DNA of 64,000 bases, from NCBI GenBank assembly GCA_005406025.1, contig BGZK01002018.1:21867-85866 (forward strand). The letters run 5' to 3'. Under the pieces are notes generated by a model. It worked only from the letters and a program-made list of their open reading frames with translations. It made no database searches and was not told where the DNA came from. Of this stretch, positions 25,096 to 36,700 are shown one piece after another. Source of the DNA: Eumeta japonica. Taxonomy: Eukaryota; Arthropoda; Insecta; Lepidoptera; Psychidae. A program made the position numbers and the translations under genes. Positions within the stretch are counted from its first letter, which is position 1; every line of letters starts with the position of its first letter.

Positions 25096-25999
25096 ATATA
25101 AATGTTTATTGAACGGAAATTTACTTGGTACGTTATGAAACATTGCACAAGTACACGATATTTCCAAGTGAATAAATACTGAACAGAAACACCAGGAAAC
25201 CAGCGAAAGCAGAAAACGCGAGCAGCAAAATGCGGTTCCCGAGGATACAACAACTGCCGCTGCTCCCGCTTCCGTTTACATTTCGCGTTACGTCACCACC
25301 GACAAGATGTGCTCCGTGTCTATTTCGGTAGGCGTATTTGTTCTGTGGCGTCCGCAAATGTGACTGGCTGCAGTTAGACACACGCGGGTAAGTCTTCCCA
25401 ATTTGTGTTAATCAGTGCCGTTTTTTTTTCTCTGAAATCAAAAGTTCGACAGCGAGTGTTCGTGATTTTGATCGCAATATTTCAATTTTTTTTAAATGCC
25501 TGTAGTTTTAGAAAAAAAATTATATCAGATGAAAAGAGAGTAATAGTTGAAAATACGGAATGACCTAAAAAGTGGGTAAAAGTTATTAGTTCACAGAAAA
25601 CCATTAACATAGAGATGGAATTCTGTTACGAGATATTGAACGATCGATATACATAAATAGGTTTTTGCCATAAAAAATATATCGATTATGCTAATCCATT
25701 ATTAAAATAGGTTTTTAAAAGTAAGTCTATTGTGAAAATTACTTGAACCGCCAGTCAACCATTAGTGGTAAACTTTTAGGCTATTTATGATGTTTAAAAA
25801 GTGTGAGCTGTACGTAATTAACTCCTATGAATTACGTTACAAGAAACGATCAGAGTCAACTATGAATATGATACTACAATGGATAAGGGATCACCTCAAG
25901 TGACACCTATAAATGTTGGAAAGTTTCCAAAGCATCCTTGCTTGCTGAAGACTAAACGGATGCAACTATCTATAAGAAATCCAGTTTTATAGCGTTTCG

Positions 26000-26165
26000 A
26001 AGGGCCAAATGAGCAAGCAAGTCATTAGAGAGTAGGCAATCACCGTTGTACATGGACACACGCAACCCTAAAGGAGTCACAAGTGCTTTGCCTTCCTTTT
26101 GGGAGGGAATAGTATTCCTGATGGAGGGGAGAGTGGTGTGATGAAAGGGGAAGTTAGCATTATAC
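26000..26165. repeat. Dispersed repeat, same family, second copy
   Basis: Shares the order of blocks with 23280-23480: a GAGAGTAGGCAATCACCG-like start, AGGAGTCACAAGTGCTTTGC, then a purine-rich 'GGGAGGGAATAG' and GGAGGGGAGAGTGG. No coding potential. Confidence 0.6.
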
Positions 26166-28167
26166 TATCTCTTGTTATCGATATTTGACGTTACTCATGA
26201 CTATCGCTCACAGTTAATCCAATAGTTTTTAATTAATGTAATTCACTATTTTCTGTTTTACTATGTTCCTAATGACGACTTTTGATGTAAACGATCGCAT
26301 GATTAATTCGCTCGCTCGAAGCAAATTTGGCAAGTCAAGTGGTGAGATCGATCACTCCGGCGCCGGCCCATAAGGTCACGGTCGACCTTCATTTATCAAG
26401 CGGAGATTAGGGATGTAAAATGGTCAAAAAAAACTTTATATTGGTTTTAAAAGCTTCGTCGAATAGAGCCCGAATCGGTGAAGTTTAGGAAATAAAATGT
26501 TGTCCCCCTTGTGAAAAGGTTTGCGCACTGATTGTTTTAAAAACAGCCAAAAAAGGTTTTTAATAATAAAAAAATATATATCTTAAACCCCATTTATTAT
26601 ATCACTGCATTTTATCGTTTGCTTCGCTTTTCATTAAAGCAATATTTGCCACATTAGATTTGACATGACGTCATGTTTTCTCGTCTCATTTATTGGAATT
26701 TATATTACAAGATTTAATACATAACATACTATTTCAAATACACCAAGACAGCATGCTAAAATAGCAATCTATTTTGGGTTTCGTTATATAGATTACTATA
26801 GTATAAAATAAAGAAAAAATTTCACTACAAATTTGATATCAAAGGGTTCATACCTATAGGTATATTTATGAAAAATATTTTTCAACGAATAGCAACATGA
26901 ACCGTCTATCTTAAATTAGTTTTCCAAATAAAAAATGTACTTATAATATTCATGCGATCGTAACGGAAACATTATTGTATTGGCTAAGTGGTTTAGTCTC
27001 CACGAAAGAATAGATAAATAGTGTAATTGCGCTGCTAAAAACTTCTTTTTGCGGATTTTGTCACGTAAAAATTCAATATATTTATGACAAAACATTTTTC
27101 ATATCTTCTAATTCTCCCAAAACGCTGATCGGATGTTGACGTAGAAAAGATAAATGAAACATATACGGATTGAAATATAAAACTGGTGCAATTGGTGCAT
27201 ATCAACATCTTGACTACAACGACGTTCTTAAGGTTTATTAAAATACCTACGTCATTATCTGTAATCGACAACTTCCCTGACTTAGGCGCTTAAAAAACTT
27301 TGGAAGCGAGTAATATTAGACTCTTTCCAAATGACCCGTCATTTAATGTAATCTAGACAAATAACTTATAAATCACGGTAAATATAACGGTCACGATAGC
27401 CGGTCGTTATCGACTTCGCCGACGCGTAACGTGTAAATAGACCTAATATTGCAGCCTGTGTTTAGGGCAAAGTAAAGGGACGGCTCGCATCCCCAGCAGA
27501 CAAGTAACGTCTTACTACATAAACAGCTTATCAAGTTTCAACTTCACAAACTGGGGAAGCAAACAAACAAACAACTCCATTGCTGGTTATTATTACATTA
27601 AACTTGATATAAATATTTGTATAGTTATATTAGTTTTCATCAAAGCTAACGTTTTCTAGAATAAGAATTCATCTTTCATCGCACAGTGGTATGAATTTAA
27701 AGTAGATCTACAACGACGACTTCATTGTATGAGTGGATATTATTGTATTTTGCAAATGAAAAGAGTGTAAAATTGAAAATGTTACAAGTGAATGAACATT
27801 ATTCAAGATATTACAATAAACCTATAGAATTGTGTGCTTCGTATACACAATATTTTATTTGTGATAAATAATTCTTCTGTTTCTACATCAGTGCATAAAC
27901 GTATGTTGATGGCCCAAGAGGCGTATGCTAACTTATTTTTAAATTAAAGGAAAAATTACTTATATTTTTTAATGTTCAATCAAAAAGATTTAGAATTGCA
28001 AACAACATTTGGAAACGAATGTGGTCACAGAATCTCACATGGGTCTCCCAAACAAAGATAGTTCAGAATGTAATACGAATATTAACGTTTTTCTATATGA
28101 TGATAGGTACTTATAAATTCCGAGAAGGTAATGAACTAGTGGATTTTCTAAAGCATCTCTTACTTAC

Positions 28168-28409
28168 TTGAGGTTATAATTGAACAACGAGACTTGAACG
28201 ACGTCCGTGGGCGCGCCCATGAGATGTATGGCGCACTGCCCCCCGCCAATGCGCGGTGCGCGTATCGAAGTGGCCGGAGCGCGCGCCGCCCGCGCCGTAA
28301 CCGCGCACCTTGGCGCCGCACCCCACGCGCCCGCCCGCGCCGCCGCCGAAAGCACCGACGCTCGCGCCGGCGTCGTGTGACACCGCATTCGATTCTAGAA
28401 GTTTATCGT
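28168..28409 (-). CDS. CUB gene exon 6 with an apparent 1-base frameshift
   Basis: The acceptor is CTTCCTTCTACAG at 28410 and the donor is GTAAGT after 28168; the exon is 242 nt. Exon 5 ends in phase 1, which forces the frame HDKLLESNAVSHDAG, then a Gly-rich stretch with a Cys, then GHFDTRTAH. The CUB-like C-terminal part (QCAIHLMGAPTDVVQVSLFN, then YNL and the donor) is in another frame. Removing one base between about 28238 and 28262 makes the exon 241 nt and restores phase with exon 7. The C6 run at 28239-28244 is the likeliest spot. Read from the exon start, the second frame hits a stop at once. This is either an assembly or read error in very GC-rich DNA, or a real disabling allele. Confidence 0.78.
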
Positions 28410-28878
28410 CTGTAGAAGGAAGTCAAATGCTAAAGGCTATCGTGTCACTAATGGGATGGAATTTATATTTATGTGTATGTTGACTTCAATATTATCGATG
28501 ATAGCAATGACAAACTCCAAAAAAAAGATATACACAATTTTTTAACTTATATAGTACTTTTGTTTTCACTTAGTCATCATATGGATCTGTCATGATATGG
28601 ATACCGTAGACTGATTAGCTCTTTGATGCAAATCATTTGTATTTTTAAAACTCGCTAAATGCAAAGGACATATTGGACTCAAATCAAAATGTGATAGTAA
28701 TGTTTTTTAAGCGTTTTATTTCTATAAGGTATCGAATTCTGAGGACAAAAGTTACGTCATCTATGCCAAAATAAGTGTGTTTCAAGCACAGTTTTATTGC
28801 TACAGTAATTGCAAGTTATTACAAGATATTGTCTTCTCGTTTCAATTTGCATTTCATGTTGATCTACCGTCAACTCAC

Positions 28879-29045
28879 GGTTATGGTGGTGCGTGAGCGC
28901 GGCCAGCGGCGGCGCGGCGGCCGCGGTGGGCGCGGGCGCGCTGGGCTCGGCGCGCTCGATGAACTCCAGCCGCGCCAGGAACCCGTTGTAATCGTAGGGC
29001 GGCAGCAGCGGGCCCGAACTGCGGTGTCGGATTTTGTCTCTTAAT
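28879..29045 (-). CDS. CUB gene exon 5 (end of second CUB domain, Pro/Ala linker)
   Basis: The acceptor is ATAGTTAG at 29046 and the donor is GTGAGT after 28879; the exon is 167 nt. It encodes LRDKIRHRSSG, then LPPYDYNGFLARLEFIERAE, followed by a low-complexity Pro/Ala stretch and a His run (HHH) at the end. 'YDYNGFLARLEF' is the last strand of the CUB domain, and the Pro/Ala segment is a likely flexible linker. Third positions are almost all G or C. The plus-strand open stretch over the same bases is a GC-driven shadow. Confidence 0.88.
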
Positions 29046-29131
29046 CTAACTATTATGATTCTATTTATACTTGAACGCTATTTAAAATATATTAAGTAAC
29101 AAAATAAAATGTATAAAAATAGTGTACTTAC

Positions 29132-29260
29132 TTAAATTCTAAAGATAGATTAGGCCCAGGATATTCTAGTGTGGCAGTTTTTTCTTCGCATAACGATGCG
29201 AGTAGCGGCGCAGACGGCGAGCTGCCGGCGCGCAGTGTTAAATAATCCGTTTCGCAGTGG
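29132..29260 (-). CDS. CUB gene exon 4 (middle of second CUB domain)
   Basis: The acceptor is GGTCTCTATGCAG at 29261 and the donor is GTAAGT after 29132; the exon is 129 nt. Phase 2 in completes AA|C (Asn). It encodes HCETDYLTLRAGSS and later LCEEKTATLEYPGPNLSLEF. It matches the CUB middle: 'C.TDYL.+..G' then 'LC......PG..L.LEF'. Only 86 nt of intron (29046-29131) separate it from exon 5, the shortest intron seen in this gene. Confidence 0.9.
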
Positions 29261-29829
29261 CTGCATAGAGACCAGAAATAATGTTAAATTAAGCAGAATG
29301 TTAATTATGCATTATTTAGTACGAATAAGTTAACACGTAGTTGTCGCTACACAAAAAATGGTGCTAATAGTTTAAAGTATCTTGTGGTCTAAGTTAATGC
29401 TGATAGCATGACACTGCATGGGCACATAGATGTCAAAATAAACATACTATACGAAATACTTTTCTGCCTGCATGCACCACACGCCAGATACAAACAAAAT
29501 AATTTTTTTTTTTTGAATATTTTAAAATATTTACGAACCCTATACTCAGGTATCGTTGTGCGATATCGCTTTTCAAAGTGAAATTATTTAAAAGTTACAC
29601 GAGTAATCGTAAAACGCTGCCTATTTTTTTTTACATACGCCAAGAAATGCTTCAATTAGAAAAAAAAATTTTAGTACAAATGGCGTCTCTAAACATTTAT
29701 CTTCATATCCATAGTATGTTACAAAAAAAAAAGGTTACAACATTATCAGAAATGTATATTTTTAAATGCGAAAGTCCCTCAGGACCTTCATCGCTGTAAA
29801 AAGATGAACAAAGTCTAGCAGAGCAATCT

Positions 29830-30150
29830 CCGACAGCTACTTAACAGCGAATAAATGTCGAACGGCGCGCTGTGTGAAAGAAATAAGCCACAGCAGCGCA
29901 GTACCGTTCCGGGACAGCTTTATTGCTCCTCGCCGAGTGCTCTTTGGCGTTTGCTCGGGCGCGTTCATTGCAAAAACTACAAACGCTAGCTTTGCCGCCG
30001 GCACTTCATGGAGGAATCGCGTTCGCGCGGCGAGTTCGTTCATTTTATTGAAGTCTCCGGTGGAGCGTCTCAATTCGGTCACGGAGTTCGGCGATTCCGG
30101 GATAGGGTTGAACACTGATCGGCACGTGAAAACGACGACACATTAACGAA
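29830..30150. other. GC-richer island open on both strands, function unknown
   Basis: Open for 92 codons on the minus strand (30115-29837) and for 90 on the plus strand (29874-30146). Neither shows a known motif, and no matching splice sites connect it to the CUB gene. It lies about 0.6 kb upstream of CUB exon 4, inside the intron. It may be a conserved non-coding element, a mobile-element piece or a small unrecognised exon. Confidence 0.3.
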
Positions 30151-31384
30151 AACGAACAATATCCTTTCTCGGAGGAGTCTTTAGACGCAATAAAAAAAAG
30201 AGAATTTTAAATATATTATCGTTTGCCACGCAATTCACGCTCGGTCGTCGAAGATATTGATATTAGAGCAATAATTAATAATTTCGGGATATCCAACGAG
30301 AATCGTTAAATTGGGAATGCAAATTAAGGTGACGCAGTGATAATCTATTTATATGAAGAGGAGTAGCGTCCCGCAGTTCGCGCACACCGCGGTATTGCAT
30401 ATTAAAACCCGCAGCGTATATGCGCATTTCTGGAGATCGTATGGAACAAAATTGTTTTTTTAGTTTAAATACTAAACTACGATTAATATTAAAGGACTCA
30501 ACTGGCGTTGTGAAGTTCTTGTATAGTTTAATCCGTGTACAAAATTTGGAGGCTTAAATCGGTCCCATTTTCATGTAAAATATAAAATCTCTGTTTTGAG
30601 AGAAAATATCTATGACATTTTTTGTCTATTATAAAAGTTAATAAGTCGCGCAACTCTGACTAACAGTTTAAAGTTAATAACATGAAGAATGGGGTCACCA
30701 AAGATCGCTTTAATATGTTTCGTATTTTTTGAAAAAAGTCGTTATCCCTAACACTAAAATTTTCAATTCGTCACCTTAATATGGACTCAGCGGTTTTAAA
30801 GTATTGCGTTTGAAAATTTTGCTACGAATTTTCATAGCAAAATTTTCATTATAAATATTTTAATAAGACCTCCGTGGTATGACAAGTAAGCGCCCCGCCT
30901 CTTCGAATAAGAGCTTTTAATTTTGACTGCCGGTCGCCCGCGTTCATGAATTTATTTTTCTAACTTGTCATTCGGATCAGTATTTCCACGCCTGAGAAAA
31001 TATTTCTAATGCGAGGCAGCCACGGCAAGTGTTACGTGTTCCTAAAAGAAATTAGGTCAGTAACCGAGACTGCTGACAGAAGTGAAAACTTAAGACATTT
31101 CAATAACATTTTTTTTTGCATTTTCTAATTAATTATAGTCCCATAAATTTTAATTACGTAGATCGTAAACTAAAATCATTAACAATAGTCTTTTTTACAT
31201 CTGTCGACAATCTGAGTAATGTAGTAATGTGACAATTTCACATACTCGTAGTAAAATTATATTCAATTATATAGGTAGATACGTGCAACCCTCAACAAGT
31301 ACTAGGGACTCATAGTAATAAGCTGTTTATGTATCTTACACTCAGGTATATACAATGTATTTGTATACTGGCGAATACAACGCG

Positions 31385-31600
31385 TATACTAGTTATTACC
31401 CGTGCTTTCGCTCGCGTGAACATATAATTAATTCGTAATTTTCTATATTGAGTAATCTCGTCGTCATCGATACCAATTCGTTTCTTTTTTGAAATAAGTT
31501 CCGCTTTCACAATTGCTTTCGTCCCCGTTTTGTTCTCTGCTCCAATTCTACGTCCCTCTCTTTACCAACCGTGCTATCGCTCTCGATTCCGATATCGACA
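31385..31600 (-). repeat. Dispersed element copy, reverse orientation
   Basis: ACTAGTTATTACCCGTGCTT then TCGCTCGCGTGAAC, followed by pyrimidine-rich 'CCCGTTTTGTTCTCTGCTCC' and TCTCGATTCCGATATCG. Reverse complement of the dispersed family. No coding feature. Confidence 0.5.
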
Positions 31601-31734
31601 GCGATAACCGGAGTTAAATTGTGCCGGAATTAAAGTGCCAAATTTAATCGAAATCTATACAGCGGTTTAGCCATGAAAACGTAACAGACAGCAGAAACAT
31701 ATGACATTTAAAATGGTAGTATGGATGTGAATAC

Positions 31735-31845
31735 AGGTCACCGCGCGCGCGCGCAACTATAATATTCCGGTGATGCGAACTCGTAAGATTTTATCCATAC
31801 AAAAATAGCCCAACGCGCCCAAAACAAGTTTCACTTCAAAATAAT
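31735..31845. repeat. Dispersed repeat fragment, second copy, with (CG)n
   Basis: Same family as 18940-19022, preceded by CCGCGCGCGCGCGC at 31741-31754, a short CG alternation that is rare in this AT-rich DNA. Confidence 0.5.
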
Positions 31846-32149
31846 CAATCCAAATTCAAATATTTTTCAAAGTCAACCGCTTAATTATCGTTATCATACG
31901 GAAATTCCTAATACTGACCGTAATATTATATACATTGTTCCTATACTATCTGTTACATCTTACGATCTGCTTTCAGTGTTTGCGTTGTTTGTTTTAGCCC
32001 AACTCGTCGATAAGTATAAAAAAAAAATACAGTTTCCGAGCAATTCGCATGGAATATCCAATCAGCGATACGCGCGAACGCTCCTCTTCTATTTTATGTC
32101 GATCCGAGCTGCTGATTGCTTTCAACCGCAAACAAAAAAAAAATCCACA

Positions 32150-32591
32150 ACGAAACAACGTGTCGATTTATTACGATAGAATTGTCAAATGCGAAAAAAA
32201 GAAGGCACTTGAATTCTTCATTATACGTTACGTATTACAATTGAAATTATTACGCATACAAAATAAAGGTCAGAAAATATATATAATGAGAAACAATTTT
32301 GAAAGTTTGATTAAAAACCTTTATGTATATTTTTGACAATTTTAATTATTTTAATTCATAAAATAGTTCATTAGCAACATATTATATTTGCGATTTTTCG
32401 CTAACGATGTTGGAAAATTGACAGAGAAAGAAAAGAAAAGACAAAGAAAAACGAAAAGTGTGTATTCAATGATACTGTGACACAAAAACGCATTAGGGAA
32501 CTACCAAAATACTTTTACTGAAAACACATAAAATTCAATGCTGATCGCATTTGCTTGTTAACGCCCTGATCCCCAAAAGAAGACACTCTCA
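32150..32591. repeat. Local duplication, copy A (about 440 bp)
   Basis: It runs from about ACAACGTGTCGATT to AGAAGACACTCT. It aligns throughout with 33933-34365 in the same orientation, with roughly a fifth to a quarter of positions different by eye (for example AGAATTGTCAAATGCG, AACACATAAAATT, GACACTCT shared). No repeat ends or ORF explain it. Confidence 0.7.
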
Positions 32592-33932
32592 ACCTTCAAT
32601 TTCCTCGCGATAGCTACTCACGAAGGACTTGTCTGGAACATTCTTAAGTGTAAACAAGGTCATAATATTATTATGCTTAGTAATAACAAAGGGTTGTAAA
32701 CCTATCACATTCGACGTAAACGAACAAAATATTGAGTATTTTGTAAAATATTTTAACCGGTCAAAATTCACAGATAATATAAATAATCACACCCAAGCAT
32801 TTAAAAAAGCTGAATTATTTTTTTTTATTTATCTGACAGAGCCTTATTCTGTTATTTTATTACTTTGTTTTTGAGCGCAATTCACTCGGGGAACATTCAT
32901 TAAGTCAAAACATTGATATGTCAAAGCACAAGTACAAAAGCAACATTGAATTCAATTTCATTTTTATTAGTAACGAAATTATTATGTACATTGACATCCC
33001 TAATTTGTATATTGGCTAAGTTTGTTTGGAGTATGGTGTGCTGTATAGCGAGTACAATGTTTTCATGTTGTAAATTAATATTTCAGAACTGAGTATGATC
33101 GTACGATGAACTACAACTTTTCTATTATATTAAATTTCAGCGTTATATATGTTTAACTAATTTTAAGAAAGTTGATTATAATCAGCCAATAACTACTCAT
33201 TCCTAAACATACACAATAAAAAATAATCTCCCTCCCCATTCCGTCGCTAAATTCAGATGAAATAGGCGGATATTGAATAATACATTTTCGATACTGCCAA
33301 ATAGGTGTGGAGCAAACTCGAGCAAATATATATTATGGTGCCGTAACTGACCGACCGTCGCGGTATCAAAAAGAGAACATACAAACATTTCCGGGAAAAA
33401 GTATAAAAAAAAAATGCTTCGGGGAAACACTGTACCTACATCAAAATCCATTCGTTGTGACATCCGCAAACCTTTGCATGTTTGGTAAATAAACTTTTAT
33501 AACGCGGCCGTGACACGCCGCGGAGGCACGCGACTGGAACTGTGATAGGGCTTCGCCGTGCGCGGGGACAGTGAGACAAAAAAAAAACGAAAACTTTGAC
33601 CTCTCATTCGAGATTAACCATTCTATGCAAGTTAATTGATGGTATAAATTTTACGATACTTACGATATTATTATGGTTCAATCGACGCTCATATCAGTAA
33701 TGTCTGCTCCAGGCTTTAAAACCAGAATATGTTGAAAAAAATATCTAGAAGGGAGCTAACTGAACCTGTATTGTGTTTGTTATCTATACAGATTGTATTC
33801 TGTGTTCGTAAAAAATAATTTTATGCTAATTCACATGATTATAGTATATGTATAATAATGCCACTTTACAAGGTTTAAATATTTATTTCATTTGAATGCT
33901 TTTACACGGTAAGTATTCCAAATAAATATTGA

Positions 33933-34365
33933 ATAACGTGTCAATTAATTACGAAAGAATTGTCAAATGCGAGAATAAGAAGAAAGCACTTAAATTCTTT
34001 ATAACACGTTATGTATTATAATTTAAATTATTACGCATATAAAATGAAAATCAAAACAAATATAATAAGAGCAATTTTGGAAGTTTAATTACAGACTTTT
34101 ATGTACATTTTTGACATTTTTAATTAATTAATTAGTTCATTTGTAATACATTATTTTTACGATTTTCTACCACAGTGTTTGACAATTGAGAAAGAAAATT
34201 AAAGACTTAAAAGAATGGAATGTATATATTCAGCTGTACTATCACACGAAAGTACACTAAGGAACAACTATATACAACAGAATACTAAATTAAAAACACA
34301 TAAAATTTACTACCGATCACATTCGGCTAGTTAATGCGCTGATTGCTAAAAGGAGACACTCTTGA
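33933..34365. repeat. Local duplication, copy B (about 430 bp)
   Basis: Diverged partner of 32150-32591, starting ATAACGTGTCAATT and ending GGAGACACTCT. It lies about 600 bp upstream of the ATG of the small Cys-rich gene, so it may be part of that gene's upstream region. Confidence 0.7.
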
Positions 34366-34962
34366 ATTTATGTGTTTTTACAAAATTTAATTGAATATTT
34401 ATCTATATTAATAATTTCGTCAAGGGTACGGTAGACTGATCGAAACCTTACCTGAATAATAAAACAAAAAAATAAATAAAGATTTCGAGTCGGCAACATA
34501 TATCCGCAAAATTCGGATTGTCGAGTATTTTGTTAAATTCTAATGATGCTGACAGACAAACCACAGTCGCCATATTGGCCACTCTAGCGAAACGTCACTG
34601 ACACCGAAGGACATCTCGAGTAGATTCATAAACGTGGGATAATAAGCGCACATACGCCTCGCTACTCAGCACGTCGCGCTATTCATTTTAAAACAAAACT
34701 GTGACTCATGTGACTGTGTAAAACTAAACGTCTTGCCGTAAACATCAAGCGAATAAAAAAATTATGTCAGTCGTTTCGCAAAGGTACTGTTTTTTTTTAG
34801 GATATACTCTGTGTTTCTTCTTAAAACCTGCGATTGGCCGATTGCCCTAACATAACCCTAAAAGAAAAAATACTGGCCATAACCTTAAAAGTTGAAGTTC
34901 TTTTCGTAATATAATTATAATGTATAATTTTTAGTATTCATTTAGTTTGTATAATACACATC

Positions 34963-34974
34963 ATGTCGAAAATC
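34963..34974 (+). CDS. Small Cys-rich protein, exon 1 (ATG, 4 codons)
   Basis: ATGTCGAAAATC (MSKI) is followed directly by the strong donor GTAAGT at 34975. Although only 12 nt are coding, phase 0 fits exon 2. The upstream stretch at 34560-34710 is richer in GC than its surroundings and could hold the promoter. This gene is on the plus strand, nested in the 9-kb intron between CUB-gene exons 3 and 4. The product, assembled from three exons, is 52 residues. Confidence 0.55.
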
Positions 34975-35061
34975 GTAAGTATTTCATTAAAAGAATGTCT
35001 TTCATTGGTCTTTCATTATTATTTTGTTTAATGATAAGTACCTACATCATTTTATTTACAG

Positions 35062-35137
35062 CCGAATCTCCTTGCAATTGGCAAACATTGTCACAATTGT
35101 GGAAAATGGATGCAGCGGAGGGCTCTTCGTAAAGATG
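35062..35137 (+). CDS. Small Cys-rich protein, exon 2 (first CxxC)
   Basis: The acceptor is CATCATTTTATTTACAG ending at 35061 and the donor is GTGAGT at 35138; the exon is 76 nt, phase 0 in and phase 1 out. It encodes PNLLAIG, then KHCHNCGKWMQRR, then ALRKD. The CHNC pair flanked by His and basic residues looks like half of a small zinc-binding fold. Without splicing, the other frame runs into a stop at the exon end. I do not recognise the family. Confidence 0.6.
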
Positions 35138-35268
35138 GTGAGTAACAGCAAAATTATTTTAGTAGGTATGTAGGTTGGTAGGTAGGTTGTGTATTTAAAT
35201 TTTCTTCTTATGGTGTGGATTGTAAGACTTTCTGCATTCAAATAAAATAAATACTTATCTACTTCCAG

Positions 35269-35339
35269 TGGCATGCAATATTTGTAATGGCAAAATATTT
35301 GCAAGAAACTGCAAGCAAATTCAATTTTGCAGTCGATAA
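35269..35339 (+). CDS. Small Cys-rich protein, exon 3 (second CxxC, stop)
   Basis: The acceptor is TTATCTACTTCCAG ending at 35268. The exon continues phase 1 (G|TG, Val) with ACNICNGKIF and ends FCSR before a TAA at 35337-35339. The full cysteine pattern of the protein is C-x2-C ... C-x2-C-x8-C-x5-C, consistent with a zinc ribbon or treble clef, but this is inference. AATAAA at 35479-35484 could be the poly(A) signal. A GTAAGC at 35366 could start an intron in the 3' UTR. The total CDS is 159 nt (12+76+71), an exact multiple of three. Confidence 0.6.
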
Positions 35340-35693
35340 GTGGAATGCGACAACATTATACTCGGTAAGCGGTTCAATATTTTTTTTCCCTAAGCCCCGA
35401 AAAATAATGATAAGTGACCACACGCATACGATTAAAATACCTGCCTTGCCTGAAATTGAACCTGGGACCCCTGTGTCAAATAAAAGTTATTTGTTTTGTT
35501 CATTTATGTTAGTTTATTTTGAAAGTTGATTTAAAATTAAAATTATTTATGTAAAAACTTTGCAGTTTTAATTGACTATATTTATTAAACATAATGAACG
35601 ATCCTATAAGAATCTATGCCTTTAATATTCCTTGAGAACCGATAACTACAAAAATATCTACCTACATTTTGTACCTACATGTGTATTATGAGT

Positions 35694-35740
35694 CGCATTT
35701 TACCCGAGCGAAGCCGGGTTTTCATCTAGTATTCAAAAAA
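35694..35740 (+). repeat. Dispersed element 3' end
   Basis: ACCCGAGCGAAGCCGGGTTT then TCATCTAGTATTC: a terminal segment of the same kind, just downstream of the small Cys-rich gene. Confidence 0.5.
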
Positions 35741-36476
35741 AAATTGAACATTTTATTTAAAACCTATATGGTAAGTATTCTAAACAAATATAGAAAAAAA
35801 TTAGGGTTGCATGAAGACGATGACGACGACGAGGGTGATTTTAAAGTTGACACAGCTACAATTAAAAATGACCCAAAAATAATTTAAATGAAAAATCAAG
35901 TCAAACACAAATAATTAAAAATATTCAAAGGAAAAGATTGACACGAAATAATGTTAATTGATGTATCAGAAAAAAAAATCGAAAATTTTCAATGTTTCGC
36001 AAAAAATTTGCATATTGCATATGAAATAAAATTTTAAATTCATCCCATTTTTTAAACAATAATGAAATAAAAGCGCATAATTGGAAAATTATTGGTAACC
36101 TTTCCATTACATATTGATGCTTTTAATTATTACTATAACAACATATATGTCTGAATATGTGAACCTATTGTCAAATAATGCATAAGCTATCAAAATCTTT
36201 TAAGTCCACTTGTACATCGAAAAAAAGTTTAGTATGCGGCACAGTAAGCATTAAATATTACCAATACAAAATATATTAATAATACAAAATATTACCCGAT
36301 CGATATTTATTGATTATTATTTTTATGATTTACGATCAATGTATCAAAGCTTATACAATTTGTAAATTGTGTCGGACTGTACTCAAAGTAAACGAAACGA
36401 TTGTTCGTTTACAGCGCGGTCCGAGTGGACTTTACGCAGACCGGTTCCTCTACAAAAATATAACAATGCATACATT

Positions 36477-36700
36477 TTTAGGGTTCCGAAGTTTGAATAA
36501 AAAAAACGGAATCCTTATACGGTCACTCGTGCGTTTGCTTGTACGTCTTTCGACATAGCTAAATTACTCCGAATGTACAGGATCAAATAAGTCGAAAATT
36601 TGGTGGTACCCACGCGTATGAATTTCTGTGAACTAAACATGGATGTGTAACTGAAATAAAATAATTATGAACATGGGGGTTACTTTTAGGGCAATATTAA
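36477..36700 (+). repeat. Dispersed repeat, 'AGGGTTCCG' family, second fragment
   Basis: TTTAGGGTTCCGAAGTTTGA then CGGAATCCTTATACGGTCAC fits the family at 13095. The remainder to 36700 is degraded. Confidence 0.45.

Larger units (their letters stand above)
21544..28160. other. Intron between CUB exons 6 and 7, remaining part
   Basis: Mostly AT-rich with no recognisable gene. Holds the repeats at 23280, 25005 and 26000 and a GC-richer patch at 27390-27500. A plus-strand 62- to 73-codon set of frames around 23200-23540 is repeat-derived. Confidence 0.4.
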
